From NCBI GenBank assembly GCA_900491605.1, contig UESW01004358.1, forward strand, positions 79,910 to 143,909: a stretch of DNA of 64,000 bases, written 5' to 3'. Each line of letters opens with the position of its first letter. Position 1 is the first letter of the stretch. Origin of the DNA: Calamus simplicifolius (Eukaryota; Streptophyta; Magnoliopsida; Arecales; Arecaceae). The translations under genes and the position numbers were made by a program. Shown here piece by piece: positions 1 to 11,466 of this stretch. A model generated the notes under the pieces. It was given only the letters and a program-made list of their open reading frames with translations, was not told the origin of the DNA and ran no database searches.

Positions 1-246
1 TACCTCCATGTGTCCTCCAAGATTTGACTTCCAAAGAGAAGACTTGATGTCTTGATAGCAGTGTTGACTCAAGGCAGGAAGTGTCGATACTTTGAGACTT
101 GGCAGAAGTTGAAATTTTGCAGCATGAGTTGCCACTTGAGAAATTGAAACTCTTGGCTCGAGTAAGTGGAACCTGCGGAAAGTGATTAACTACAAAACCA
201 AAGAGTGTCAGTCTGCAACCTTTTCTTCTTGCTGATGTCCCCATCA
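1..246 (-). repeat. 3' LTR of chromovirus, inner end only
   Basis: Matches 7222-7469 base for base except about four differences (three substitutions and one indel seen by eye). It ends at CCCCATCA at 246, which on the minus strand is the LTR start TGATGGGG. The rest of this LTR (about 1 kb) lies outside the window, so the left target duplication cannot be checked. Confidence 0.92.
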
Positions 247-1283
247 ATTCTTCCCGGGTGAAAAAAACTCGGCCCTGACGAGTATGGATCATTTTGGCTT
301 TGGTAATATTCAAGCAGATCTGGATCGATCCTTTGCAGTTCTTCTTGAGTGATCCATGAGTCTTCAGAATCAGGTCTACCTTGCCAATGGACCAAGTAGC
401 GTTGATAGTCTTTATTTCGGGTAGTGACAATCTTGTCATCTAATATCCGTTCAATTCTTTCTCGCTTTGTGGCTGGTGGACACTCTGGGATTGGTTCACT
501 CTCAAAGGATGGATCAGGTCCTAAAAACTCACTGGGATTCATTGTTGGTTCCTTGTATTCTACCAGATCTGAAATATTAAAGGTGGAACTAATACCAAAG
601 TCAGAAGGTAGGTCCAGTATATAAGCATTAGGTCCAATTCTTTTTATTATTTTGAAAGGACCTGCACCACGGGCGTGTAGTTTCTTCATAGTTCCCTTTG
701 GAAACTGTTCAGGTCTGAGCCTTATCATGACAAAGTCTCCTACATGAAATTCTTTTGCTCTTCTATGGGAATTAGCCATATGCTTGTAACTCTCATTGCT
801 TATATGGATTTTCTCGCTAATTTCTTTGTGTAAATCCCTAATGTGTTGTGCATATGACTCAGCAGACTCTGATGTTCGTACATGCATGGGCAATGGAATG
901 AGGTCTATTGGCTTTCTTGGTTTGTACCCATGAATAATCTCAAAAGGACTTTTTCCAGTGGATCTGTTAACTGAACTATTATAGGCAAACTCTATACGTG
1001 GCAGTAAAAGGTCCCAATTTCCAGTATGTTTTCCCACTAAACATCTCAACATATTTCCAAGACTTCTATTTACAACTTCTGTTTGACCATCAGTTTGGGG
1101 GTGATAAGTGGTAGAAAAGTTTAACTTGGTTCCTAGCAGGTGCCATAGGGTTTTCCAAAAGTAACTGGTGAACTTAACATCCCTATCAGACACGATGGTT
1201 TTAGGTAACCCGTGTAATCTAACCACTTCATCTAGAAATAACTTGGCCACTTTTGATGCATCGAAGGTCTGGGAACAAGGCAA
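186..1283 (-). pseudogene. Chromovirus integrase core (C-terminal part) and chromodomain
   Basis: Continuous frame of 365 codons. It begins inside the integrase core after a one-base frameshift near 1282-1286. Seen in order: the second catalytic Asp (VSDRDVKFTS, about residue 33), the catalytic Glu in HPQTDGQTEVVNRS (about residue 69), the GPY/F-type region (GAGPFKIIKRIGPNAYILDLP, split across about residues 206-226), and a chromodomain (about residues 275-332) with ERILDDK, YLVHWQGR and EDSWITQEEL. The chromodomain targets integration to particular chromatin in this lineage (established). The frame runs through the purine tract into the LTR and stops there. The upstream part of the same protein is in another frame, hence pseudogene or sequencing artefact. 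Confidence 0.88.
247..260 (-). other. Polypurine tract of chromovirus
   Basis: Read on the minus strand the bases next to the 3' LTR are CACCCGGGAAGAAT, a purine-rich stretch directly before LTR start TGATGG, where plus-strand DNA priming is expected. Confidence 0.65.
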
Positions 1284-2566
1284 AAATGTGCCATTTTAGA
1301 AAATCTATCGACTACCACAAAGATGGAATCGTGTCTCCTTAAGGTCTTTGGTAGTCCCAACACAAAGTCCATACTGATGTCTTGCCAAGGTCGATCAGGG
1401 ACGGGTAAAGGGGTGTATAGTCCAGTGTTTTGTTTTTGCATTTTAGCAACAGCACATGTCCTACACTGGGCTACGACTTGGGCAACATTTCGTTTTAAGC
1501 TGGGCCAAAAGAATTGTTCCTCCAAAGCTAGAATAGTTTTATTCCTTCCGAAATGGCCCGCTAAACCTCCGGCATGGATTTCCCAAATCAAGAATTCCCT
1601 AATTGAGGTTCGGGGAATACACAACTTATCTCCTTTAAAAAGGAACCCATCATGAAGAGTAAAGTCTTTGTATTCTCTAGAAGGCCTTAGACTGACAGAT
1701 TCAAAAATCTCACTAAAGTCAGGGCAACTTTTATACTCTTCCTTCAACTTATCAAATCCTGTGACTTCAGTACTTACGGACGTCAAGAGCATAGAACGTC
1801 GACTTAAAGCATCGGCAACCTTATTGTCAGAACCAGCACGGTGTTTTAGAACAAAGGTGTAAGCTTGGATGTACTCTACCCATTTTCCATGCCTAGGGTT
1901 TAACTTCTTTTGGGAGCTAAGGAATCGGAGGGCTTCATGATCGGAAAATAGAACAAACTCCTGCGGTAACAAGTAATGTCTCCAATATTTCAAAGCCTGA
2001 ACTACCGCATATAACTCCTTGTCATAGGTGGAATATCTCAACTTTGCGCCATTTAGTTTCTCGCTAAAAAAAGCTACCGGATGGTTCTCTTGACTTAAAA
2101 CTCCACCAATTCCAATCCCAGAGGCATCACAAGCAACCTCAAAAACTTTAGAGAAGTCAGGCAACCTTAAGATTGGTGCTTGTGTCATTCTTCCTTTAAT
2201 CTCAAGGAAGGCTTTATTGGCTTGTTTGGTCCATTCAAAATTTCCTTTCTTAAGACAATCCGTGATTGGAGCAACAATGGTGCTAAACCCTTGGATGAAT
2301 CTCCTATAGAAGGTGGCAAGACCGTGGAAGCTACGGACGTCATGTATGTTCTTGGGTTCGGGCCACTCGACTATGGACTTAATTTTCTCGGGATCAGCAG
2401 AAACACCATTAGTAGTAACAATGAACCCTAGAAAGGTTACTCTGTTAGTCATGAATTCGCACTTCTTCAGATTGGCATATAGATTTTCCTTTCTAAGGGT
2501 GTAACAGACTTGTCTAAGATGATCTAAATGGTCTTCCCTAGTCTTACTATAGATGAGGATGTCATC
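1232..2566 (-). pseudogene. Chromovirus RT (C-terminal half), RNase H and integrase N-terminus
   Basis: Frame open from the DD of the RT active site (2561-2566) to 1232. It carries the rest of the RT palm and thumb (FLGFIVTTNGVSADPEKI), the RNase H catalytic region (VACDASGIGIGGVLSQ; later LFSDHEALRFL), the end of RNase H (GSDNKVADALSRR), the integrase H2C2 zinc finger (HAGGLAGH ... CRTCAVAK) and the first catalytic Asp (QDISMDFVLGLP). It leaves the polyprotein frame at 2567-2571 on one side and at 1282-1286 on the other, both at T homopolymers on the coding strand. No internal stops otherwise. Confidence 0.88.
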
Positions 2567-4932
2567 AAATATACTACAACAAATTTTCCCATGAAAGGTC
2601 TTAAAACTTGAGTCATGATCCTCATAAATGTACTAGGGGCATTTGATAGACCAAAGGGCATAACCAACCACTCATAAAGACCATCCTTAGTTTTGAATGC
2701 AGTTTTCCACTCATCTCCAGGTTTGATCCTAACCTGGTGATAACCACTCTTAAGATCAATCTTGGAAAATATAGTGGCTCCGGTCATCATGTCAAGCATA
2801 TCATCAAGGCGAGGGATAGGAAATCGATACTTGACCGTAATTTTGTTGATGGCATGACTATCGATGCACATTCTCCAAGTGCCATCCTTCTTCGGGGTCA
2901 GTAGGGCAGGTACTGCACAAGGACTTAAACTCTCCCTAATAAACTTTTTCTGGAGGAGATCTCCAACTTGTCTTTGTAGCTCAGCGTGCTCAGTAGGATT
3001 CATTCTATAGTGAGGTAGGTTAGGCAAGGTGGCTCCTGGGACTAGATCAATTGTATGTTGAATATCCCTAAGTGGGGGCAGGTGATTGGGTAAATCTTCT
3101 GGGAATACATCCTTAAAGTCTTCTAAGATCTTTGTGACTTCTTGAGGTGGTTCCTTAGGATCTTCATTCCGACTTTCTTTAAGTGCCAAAATCCACATAG
3201 GTGATCCTTCATTGATTTCTTTCTCTATTTCCTTGACACTGATCAAATTCAGATCTTGTTTCTTCTCTTTCAAATCACTAGACCCTTTCTTGATATTGTC
3301 CTTAGGTGGGGTCGAGTTAATGATAAGCTTTTTCCCTAGATGGTTGAAAGCACAAGAATTGGATTGACCATATAAAGTTGCATCATGATCATACAACCAA
3401 GGTCTACCCAAAATGATGCTACTTACTCCCATGGGTAGTACATCGCACCAGACTTGTTCATGATAGGATTGGATTTGAATGGGAACTTGACATCTGGATT
3501 TAATGGGAATGGATGTTGAATCTATCCAAGAAACTTTGTATGGATTGGGATGGGGAACAGGGGTCAAGCTTAAATTCTTAATGGCTTTAGTGGAAATAGC
3601 ATTCACACAACTCCCATTGTCTATAATGATTTTATAAACCTTCTCCCCTATCTTAACAAATGTTTGGAGTATATTAGTTCTTCTCCAATCCTCCTTTTCC
3701 TTTGTTTGGGTCAAAATTCTAACAACACCCAAAGTCTCATCATAATCAATCTCTTCTTCCTCTTCATCATATTCATTGATCAGATTGGATTCAGCCTCAT
3801 ATACCTCTTTTTCAAACTCTTTAGTATCTTCAGGGTCCTCTTCAGCTAGTTCTCCTATGTGTAGAGAACGGGCAGGGCATTGGTTGGCATAGTGTCCCTT
3901 CCTGTTACATTTAAAACAATGGACATTCGGGTTGTTACTCTTTTGAACTACAGGGGCCTTACCCTTGTCACTCGTTTGACCGGATGGGATAGTAGGAGTG
4001 GGGTGATTTGGTCGCATTTGGTTGAACCCTGGTTTCTGAGTAGGGGTGCTAATCTTACTTAGTTCGGGTCTTCTGACTATCGGTCCCCTTTGAAACCTTT
4101 CACAATCTCTGGCTATTTGATAGGCTTGGTCTAGGTCAGTGATTTCTCTTAGAAATAATTCCTTTTGAATTTCTTCACGCAAACCGGCTCTAAACCTAGA
4201 CAATGTTACAGCTTCTGATTCATCAATGTTACACCTCATCGCAAACTCATCAAACTTGGTAATATATTCAGACACAGTCTTATTGCCCTGGTATAATCTT
4301 TGCCACTGATCTAATAGTCTTTGGTGATAGGACATAGGGACATACTTTTCCCTAAGCTTGATTTTCATAGCTCTCCAAGTGGTTATGGGCATGTCTCCTC
4401 TTTGCCTAAGCATTCGCCCGATATTCTCCCAGTATAACCTAGCCTGGCGGACTAACCTCAGTTTGGCAAACTTATACTTTCTCTCCTCGGTCATCTCATA
4501 CCATTCAAAATATTGATCCATTTCTCCCTCCCAGTCAACATAAGCTTTAGGGTCTAGGCTTCCATCAAAGATAGGAGCCTCTAATCGAATGTTCCTCATG
4601 GCTCTTTCATCTTGATCTAAGTAATCCTGGTGAGGTCGCCTAGGGATACGATCAGGAGTAAAGTCAGGCCGATGGACTCGGGCTTCTTCCATGAAATCAG
4701 GATCAAGTCTCCTTGGATTGTATTCAGGGATGTGCACATGATATTGGGCTCTTGGACCTCGAGGAATTGACCTAGATGATTCAGGTTCGATGGGGATCCT
4801 TTGAGGCTCTTCAAGGGTCTCAACTCTATCTTTTACTTGACCTAATTCTTTGTTGATTTGCCCTAATTGCTCAGTTACAGTGTCTAACTTTTCAGTCAGG
4901 GTCCTCATAAAGAGTTCAAGATTAGGATCCAT
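2524..4932 (-). pseudogene. Chromovirus gag, protease and RT N-terminal half
   Basis: 802-codon frame starting MDPNLELF. Residues about 8-45 form a heptad-like coiled coil; about 110-285 are the retrotransposon gag core (YVDWEGEMDQYFEWYEM, TTWRAMKIKLREKYVP). A CX2CX4HX4C zinc knuckle lies at residues 339-352. The aspartic protease site is D438-N-G-S; many relatives have D-S/G-G-S, so this is a family-like variant. RT starts near residue 640, with KKDGTWRMCIDSHAINK, where the usual Arg of the conserved block is His, and YHQVRIKPGDEWKTAF. The frame is lost at the RT catalytic YxDD site (2567-2571) and ends in out-of-frame residues. Chosen start is the first Met, preceded by a long non-coding leader. 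Confidence 0.9.
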
Positions 4933-6193
4933 AGGTACAAACCAAGAAAGATAGAACTTTTGACCTATAAGACAAGAAGTACAAACCTAGCTTCTAGGGC
5001 TCCTAAACCTAGAAGTTCAAAATACAAGACTTGACTAGGTACTAGTTAAGGATGCAATTACCTTTGTCACTGGCCAGGTAAGAGGTGGGAATGCGGGAGG
5101 CCCCCCTTGCTTTCGCAAGGACCCAATTAAAGAACCGCAAGTCCGCTTAAGGCATTTGCCATTAGACCTCTAGTCTTAGACACCAGTTTCTAAGAATAAT
5201 TACAAACTCAAATAGTGCTTTGTCTCCTCTTGCACTTGAACCCGACTTGTTGGTGTCCTTAATTTAGGTGCATACTTGATTTTAATTAAGGCTTAGGTCA
5301 ATGCATAATGAGGATGGTTGTTGTGGGCTAAGGAAAGGTTATTAACTCCTCCCCTTATGTTATATTGAATGCCCTTAAGATGGTTTATGTATATATGGAT
5401 GCACACAATTTCAGCAATTAACTAGCACAATCGACTAGACTTAGTACAATTAAGTGAAATTTAATCTAATTTTAAAATTCAGCAAATGCAAACTTAAATT
5501 GAGAAATTCAAATCTTGAAGTCTAGATTTCAGAAGCTAATTTTTTTTAAATTTTAAAATTTAGATTAAAATTTCATTCTTGGAGGTAAAAGTGGTTAAAT
5601 AAAATTTGCAGCTTCTAACTAACCTTCAACTAACCCGGTTTTGAAAATTTGAAATTTAAAGTTTTAAATTTTAAAAATTCAAAATGAAAATTGAATTAGT
5701 TAGATCTCAGAGTGAAAATCCTAGATTTTGAAATTTGAATTCAATTTTTTTTTTTAATTTGGTTGAGGAAGTTGTTATGATAGTAGTTGCTAGAAGATTC
5801 TAGCAGCTTAACAAACTCTCTACTACCTATTTCAAAATTTAAATTTTAAATTTAAAAACCCTCTAAATTCAAACTTTAAGTGGAAAATAACAGAATTTGA
5901 AGTCTAAATCTCAGATCTCAAATTAAATTATTTTTTTATTTTTTTAAAATAAATTTAATGGAGGGAACCAAAACAGTCTTCCAGAAAACAACCTAAGAAC
6001 TCAATTTTTTTTATTCCAAAACTCTAAAATATATTTTTTAATTTTAGATTTCGGAACCTAAAGTCCTAAAGTGCAGCAAATGAATTTTTATTTATTTTTT
6101 AACCCTTAAAAAAATTACAAAAAATTCATGGAAATCTCGGACTAAAACTAGAACAGAAATTCCAGCAACTTACAAGCTTAACTTAGAGACCAA
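4933..6193 (-). other. Untranslated leader of chromovirus
   Basis: About 1.26 kb between primer binding site and gag start. AT-rich, with many runs of T and A (for example around 5540-5760 and 5930-6110) and no reading frame worth calling. A leader this long is usual for plant Ty3/gypsy elements. Confidence 0.75.
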
Positions 6194-6206
6194 GGCTCTG
6201 ATACCA
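6194..6206 (-). other. Primer binding site, tRNA-iMet
   Basis: Minus strand reads TGGTATCAGAGCC, the complement of the 3' end of plant initiator tRNA-Met. It is separated from the LTR edge at 6211 by the four bases GCTT. Confidence 0.93.
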
Positions 6207-6994
6207 AAGCTGATGGGGCACAAAAAAAAATTGGTGGAATGAGGGGATGGTGATGTGTTCTAAGTGATTACCATCCTTAATGAACATTTGAGCCCAAGCT
6301 ATGGCTGAATTCATGCATGGAGAAATGAAGAACATCAAACCGGAAGCAGAAATCTAAACACCCTTGTGCAAGCTTCTTTCAAAGAAATAAAAAGATTAGG
6401 ATCTAAAGGTATGGAAACCTTCAAACTAAGTTAAGCCACCTTTAAAACTTCAGATCTAAAGGACCAAGAGGTTTTTTTTTTTTTCAACAATGAAGTAAGA
6501 TCTTAAAGTGGAAGGGATGCACTCAACACTCAAAGAATTGAGGGTTGGTTGACAAGATCTACACTCCTTACTTAAGAACTCACCTTGGCACTTGATCCTT
6601 GACGTGGAGCCATCATCCTCAACTCTAACATCCTCAAGAGAACCTGCAAGTGATCAGAAGTAAGACCGTGGAGGCAAAGGAATTGAAGGAAATAAAAAAA
6701 TCGAACAAGGAAAGGAAGGATTTGAAAATTTTGCTGAGACTTGGGTAGCACTTGTCCTTCTTCCTGAAACTATTATGGAACCTTGGTAGAATGGTTTAGA
6801 GTAGCAAATTGGGCCTCTCACCCTCTCCCTCAAGGAGTGACCTAGATCTAAGACTAGGGAAACACGAGCCTCAACTCAAACTAAGAGCATCTCACCCTCT
6901 TCATACTCAAAGATGAACAAGGCACTTGGCAAAAGAAATCAAATAAACTTGATTTTATTTCTCAAACTTCATATCTACAAGAGGGAAAGCTTGG

Positions 6995-7006
6995 CCTATT
7001 TATAGG
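6995..7006 (-). promoter_or_regulatory. TATA box in chromovirus LTR
   Basis: Minus strand reads CCTATAAATAGG inside the LTR, about 790 bases upstream of the LTR inner edge and pointing toward gag. It fits a plant TATA consensus and is the only good candidate noticed in this LTR. Confidence 0.6.
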
Positions 7007-7147
7007 CCAAAGGACTTCCAGAAATTTTAGCCCAAAAAACTAAAAGATCATAACAATCTAAGGATTAGTTATGATATAGCTAACTAATTACAACCAATCC
7101 CTAACAAATTTGGTTGCACAAGCTTCCATGTGGCACCTCCTTAGTTT

Positions 7148-7253
7148 GCCATGTGTCATCATCAGATACCTCCATGTGTCCTCCAAGATTTGACTTCTAA
7201 GTTGCCATGTGTCATCATCAGATACCTCCATGTGTCCTCCAAGATTTGACTTC
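7148..7253. repeat. 56-bp-period tandem duplication in LTR
   Basis: A 50-bp block starting GCCATGTGTCATCATCAG at 7148 is repeated at 7204, with a 6-bp linker. The two copies look identical over the 50 bp. Confidence 0.9.
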
Positions 7254-7469
7254 CAAAGAGAAGACTTGATGTCTTGATAGCAGTGTTGACTCAAGGCAGG
7301 AAGTGTTGATACTTTGAGACTTGGCAGAAGTTGAAATTTTGCAGCATGAGTTGCCACTTGAGAAATTGAAACTCTTGGCTCGAGTAAGTGGAACCTGCGG
7401 AAAGTGGATTAACTACAAAACCAAATAGTGTCAGTCTGCAACTTTTTCTTCTTGCTGATGTCCCCATCA

Positions 7470-9378
7470 AAAGGTGGGTTAAGCAAAAAGAAGAGAGGAA
7501 GAAAGAGAAAAAGAAAGAAAAGAGGAAGAAGAAGAAAAGGGAAGGAGAAAGGAAGAGAGGGAAAGCTTGGGGTTCGTGCTTTTTCTAGGTAAACTATAGC
7601 CTTTCTAGACTTTGTATGGTTTTAGACTTACTTATATTCTTATATCATAGGATGATAGTAGAGGTAATAGTAAATAGAGAAAGAATGGAAGAAAATAATG
7701 AGATATTAGAGGTTTTTGATCATGCATACATACATAGTTTTAGGAAAACCTTGCATGCAGGTGGTCCTAATGGTTACTATATCTGTATGATGACGTAGGT
7801 CAAAAGGGTTACTCCAGGGAATAGGAATACCGGATTTAAGAACTAGTTAAAAAGGATATTTTGCTAAGGTGAGTGAGTTTCTCATCTAGCCCTGAAAATT
7901 TTATTTTGAGCTAGTATGATAATGTTTACTTAGATGTGGTATGATAGTAGAGTATTATATGTGTTTTTAAACCTAAAAAATGAGAACATATATGATATTT
8001 AATGATTTTGATGCATGAATCTTAAAGCATGAGTTTTGATGCATGGATTTCAGATGTATGCATGACATTATTTGCATGGTGAATTATTAAAAAGAACATG
8101 TTTGGATGCATGTACCATATAGAGCATTCGGGCAGCTATCAGGTTAATCACTCTTTAGACTGTGCTGTAGCATGAGCATTGCACTACTATTGAGCCGGTA
8201 CCTCCTTGCTATTCGATCATACGATGAACCTCGAGATCAAGGCTGAGTGCATGCTAGATCAGGCCTAGTGGGGCAGGTTGTAAGTAGCCCATGGGGGCAT
8301 GAATCATAGGTCAATGGAGCTAGTTATTATATAGCTCGTAGGGGCAAAGTGAAAATCAAAGGTTCCAGAGTTAAGGAACAAAGCACTTTGCCGGATAAAC
8401 CACATGGGTAAGGAGTGCTATTTGTTCAAAATTTTATTACCAATTATGCACCCGATAAGAGTACACCTGTAGAAGGATGACTGTAGAGTAGTAGCTTGGA
8501 GGCATTACACACACAGCCTAGCATCATGAGATTTAAAAGCTTGTATCTGGGTTTAAAAGAAATGCCAATAGGTAACTTTGAAAAGCTTGTATTATAATTT
8601 AAAAAGAGCCAGTGGGCCAAGTATTTATTAAGTGGGAATGGTTTATATGAGATGTTGATGGGCAAAATTAGATCTCAGTAAGGATCAAAGAAGAAAAGAA
8701 AAGCTGGGCTACATAAAAGAGGTTTTATGTTTTATAAGAAAATGCACTATTCATGGATTTTTATATAAACAAATTATTTTCTAGTGGAAAAGGTATTTGC
8801 ATGATATTTCAATTAAAGATGTATATTATTCAAAGAATAAGCTATGTTTTAAGTTTTTTGGTATCATATTCATATGAGTATTATATGGTTTACTCATATT
8901 ACATGTGTTTATTCTGTTTTTAAAATGATGTTATGGTTCTCTATTTTTTCATGCTTAGATGGTTATCCAGTCACTGGGACTTAGGTCTCACCCCTCTGTG
9001 GTTGATATTTCTATTTTTAGATCAGTAAGCTTGTTTGGCAGGGGCAATGGGTTAGCAGGACTGGACCTTTAATTGGCGGAGCTTGCTTAGAGGCAAGAGT
9101 GCATAGATGATAGCTTTGTACATTGAGCTAGTGTGGGGTGACATTCATGTATATGTTTATGTATATATGTACAGTGAATTTTGGTGATGTATCATAAACT
9201 TTCGAAATGATATGAAATTAAAGAAAGACTTGTGTTTTGAAAGAATTATAAGTATAATGTTGGTATCAGTGATTTTGCTATCGATTATGAATGTGATCTT
9301 ATAAACTGCCTGAGAATGTCATAAAAAATATTATTTAAGCAGGATGATGCTAAGTGTTGGTTTTATTTTTTTGTCGTG

Positions 9379-9438
<60 letters not shown>

Positions 9439-9605
9439 TGAAAAAGTTTTTAGGATGCATTTTTGAGTGTCTGCCGCTTGTAATAATTTGTTGAAGTTTT
9501 CTAGGTCTTTATGGAGCGCTATATAAAAGCTAGCAAAACTTTATCCGATTACCATAGGTGCGCAGGATTACTGTCAGTTGTCCCAAAGGGAAGGGGGAGC
9601 CAACA
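7470..9605 (+). repeat. 5' LTR of Tekay-type element, inner part
   Basis: Matches the 3' LTR from 15366 onward. Starts with a purine-rich tract (about 7480-7565). Ends at CCAACA (9605), six bases before the primer binding site. With the missing outer 0.83 kb estimated from the 3' LTR, the full LTR would be about 3 kb, typical of Tekay/Del. Short ORFs here are not convincing. Confidence 0.85.
9379..9434. repeat. Compound (AC)n(AT)n microsatellite
   Basis: Uninterrupted AC dinucleotides to about 9407 followed by AT dinucleotides to 9434, inside the 5' LTR. The corresponding part of the 3' LTR is missing. Confidence 0.97.
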
Positions 9606-9610
9606 AGTTT

Positions 9611-9623
9611 TGTATCAGAGCCC
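9611..9623 (+). other. Primer binding site of Tekay-type element, damaged
   Basis: Reads TGTATCAGAGCCC; the tRNA-iMet complement TGGTATCAGAGCC with one G lost. Lies six bases inside the LTR end. Confidence 0.75.
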
Positions 9624-9735
9624 TAGGTTATTAGGTCCTAGGGAAATAAGTATGAATATGAGTTTAGGATGATTGAATGATTATGATTATAGTTATTGAA
9701 TGATGAAACTGATGTAATAAATTATGTTTGGTAGG

Positions 9736-10962
9736 ATGGTTACTGCAAGGGCAACTAGAGAGGCAGAAAAATCCTCAGGCAGGGGGCAGAGTAGACCCAA
9801 AAGGCAATTAGAGGAGGTCGATCTGTTAGAATGGAGTCTAGAGGTTCCACCAAGCCAATATCTAATGAGGTTAGGATGGGGGCATCTTTAAAGCAGATGC
9901 CAGAGTCTTCTTTATAGTCTGCTATCCCTATGCCACTAGACCATCTTGGCACAGACTCAAGGGCCTAGTATCATAGAGCTGGTGGGGATGATCATGCAGG
10001 CTATAGTAGCAGCTATGGATGATAGTTCTAGCCTTCAAACTAGAAATTTGGAGGTTGAAAGGAATGTTGAAAGAGCCAGGAAGTTGGGAGCTCTAGAGTT
10101 CTAGGGAACTACTGATCCTCTTCAGGCCGGGCATGACTGCAAAGGATAGAGAGGGTATTTGATGTGATGGGATGCGCTGAGGAACAGAGGTTGAGTATTG
10201 CCACCTTCTTGCTAGAGGATATAGCCCAGAGCTGGTGGAGATCTGTTTGTAGCAGGCAACCCTAGGTAGTGGAGTTGTCATGGAAGGATTTTAGAAGAGA
10301 ATTTCATCAACAATACTATTCAGAGATTTATAGGGATTAGAATAGGAAGGAATTCCTTAGTTTGACCTAGGGAAGGATGTCGGTGGTAGATTATGAAGCC
10401 ACTTTTGTTGAGTTAGGCACTGGTGGCTGATGAGAGAGAGGTGCAAATTATTTCACGATGGATTGAACCTTCCTATTAAAGCCAAGACCCGTATGAAGAC
10501 TTTCCATAGCTATTCTGAGTTGGTGCAGAGAACGCTTAGGGCAAAGGAGATTGAATTTATGAATAGGAGGCAGGATAGAATGAAAAGAAGTGCTCCTAAT
10601 TATCCTTCTGCTATGGGAGGGCTTAGCCATTTAAGAAACCGGAGGACATGCCAGTTTTAGTCTGGGTTTAGGGCCCCTAGTGGTGTGGAAAGGGGTTAGT
10701 ATCTATGTCAGCATCCAGTCCAGCTCAGAGGAAGCTTTTTGGGGGAGTGCCTTAGGTTGCCACTAGCAGGGTGTCTGATGGGATGGGAGAGCAGGGTTGT
10801 CCTTCTGGTGGAGGAAGAAATATACCTCCATATAATGTATGTGAAAAACTTCATATGGGAAAGTGTAAGAGAGGCAGTAAGGGATGCTATATTTGTGGTG
10901 ATCCAGGTCATATAAAGAGGGATTGCCCCAGAAGAGGGCAGCAGGCTGGTGATCGTCCCTAG
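9736..10962 (+). pseudogene. Tekay-type gag relic
   Basis: Starts at an ATG (MVTARATREAEKSS) about 130 bases after the LTR. It then goes through several frameshifts and stops. Recognisable parts: an open piece at 10430-10660 corresponding to the later gag core, and a CX2CX4HX4C zinc knuckle (CYICGDPGHIKRDC) at 10885-10926 in another open piece (10771-10962). Gag forms the cytoplasmic particle that packages the RNA (established). This copy cannot make a full protein. Confidence 0.75.
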
Positions 10963-11091
10963 GGTCCAGTAGTGTGAAGGGGACAACTTGGCAGGAGGGG
11001 TGATGGAGGTGCCCCAGCTCTAGCCAGTCAGTTGAGGACTAATGCTGATCAGCCATGAGGGACAGCCATTATTCCAAGGGCCGATGCCAGA

Positions 11092-11466
11092 GTGTTTGCT
11101 ATGACTAGACATGAGGCCCAAATTGATCCTGATGTGGTGACAGGTATGCTACTCATTAATAATCATGATGCATATATTTTGATTGATTCTAGATCTACAC
11201 ATTCATTCATCTTATGTAAGTTTGCTAAGCATCTAGATAGAGATGTGGGCCAGTTGGGTAGTCAGTTGGTGGTATCTATGCCTGTAGGGAGGCTTTTTAT
11301 AGCAAACCAGGTGTATAGAGGCTGTGATATTTCTATGGAGGGTCAGAAATTAGCAGTATATTTGATTCCTTTGAGTTTGAAAGAGTTTGATGCCATTTTG
11401 AGGATGGATTGGCTATCTATACATAGAGCCAGAGTAGATTGCTTGAGAAAAGAAGTGGTGTTATAA
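11092..11466 (+). pseudogene. Tekay-type aspartic protease relic
   Basis: 124-codon open piece with the protease fold of plant gypsy elements: active-site block ILIDSRSTHSFI at residues 30-41 and the later FDAILRMDWL (expected FDVILGMDWL). The catalytic triplet D-S/T-G is D-S-R here (codons from 11185), so the enzyme would be inactive even if translated. The frame breaks just before RT. Confidence 0.8.

Larger units (their letters stand above)
1..7469 (-). mobile_element. Ty3/gypsy chromovirus, nearly complete, young
   Basis: LTR retrotransposon read right to left. From right to left it shows a 5' LTR (6211-7469), a tRNA-iMet primer binding site, a leader, gag, protease, reverse transcriptase, RNase H, integrase and chromodomain coding regions, a purine tract and the inner 246 bp of the 3' LTR, which runs off the window. 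Protease-RT-RNase H-integrase order defines Ty3/gypsy; the C-terminal chromodomain defines a chromovirus. RNase H motifs (FFSEKLNGAKL, YSTYDKELYAVVQAL) look more like the CRM/Galadriel/Reina side than Tekay, from memory of these clades. The visible LTR overlap differs at about four sites in 246, so insertion is recent. It lies inside the LTR of an older Tekay-type element, whose sequence resumes at 7470. Confidence 0.93.
6211..7469 (-). repeat. 5' LTR of chromovirus, complete (1259 bp)
   Basis: Bounded by an 8-bp perfect inverted repeat, TGATGGGG at 6211 and CCCCATCA ending at 7469. It is followed inward by the primer binding site, and its outer 246 bp recur at 1-246. It contains a TATA-like box (6995-7006) and a 56-bp-period tandem duplication (7148-7253). 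No protein is evident inside. Confidence 0.93.

Noticed and set aside
7388..7588. Lys/Glu-rich frame over the chromovirus/Tekay junction
   Set aside because: Spans a transposon junction and the GA-rich tract, so it is a composition artefact.
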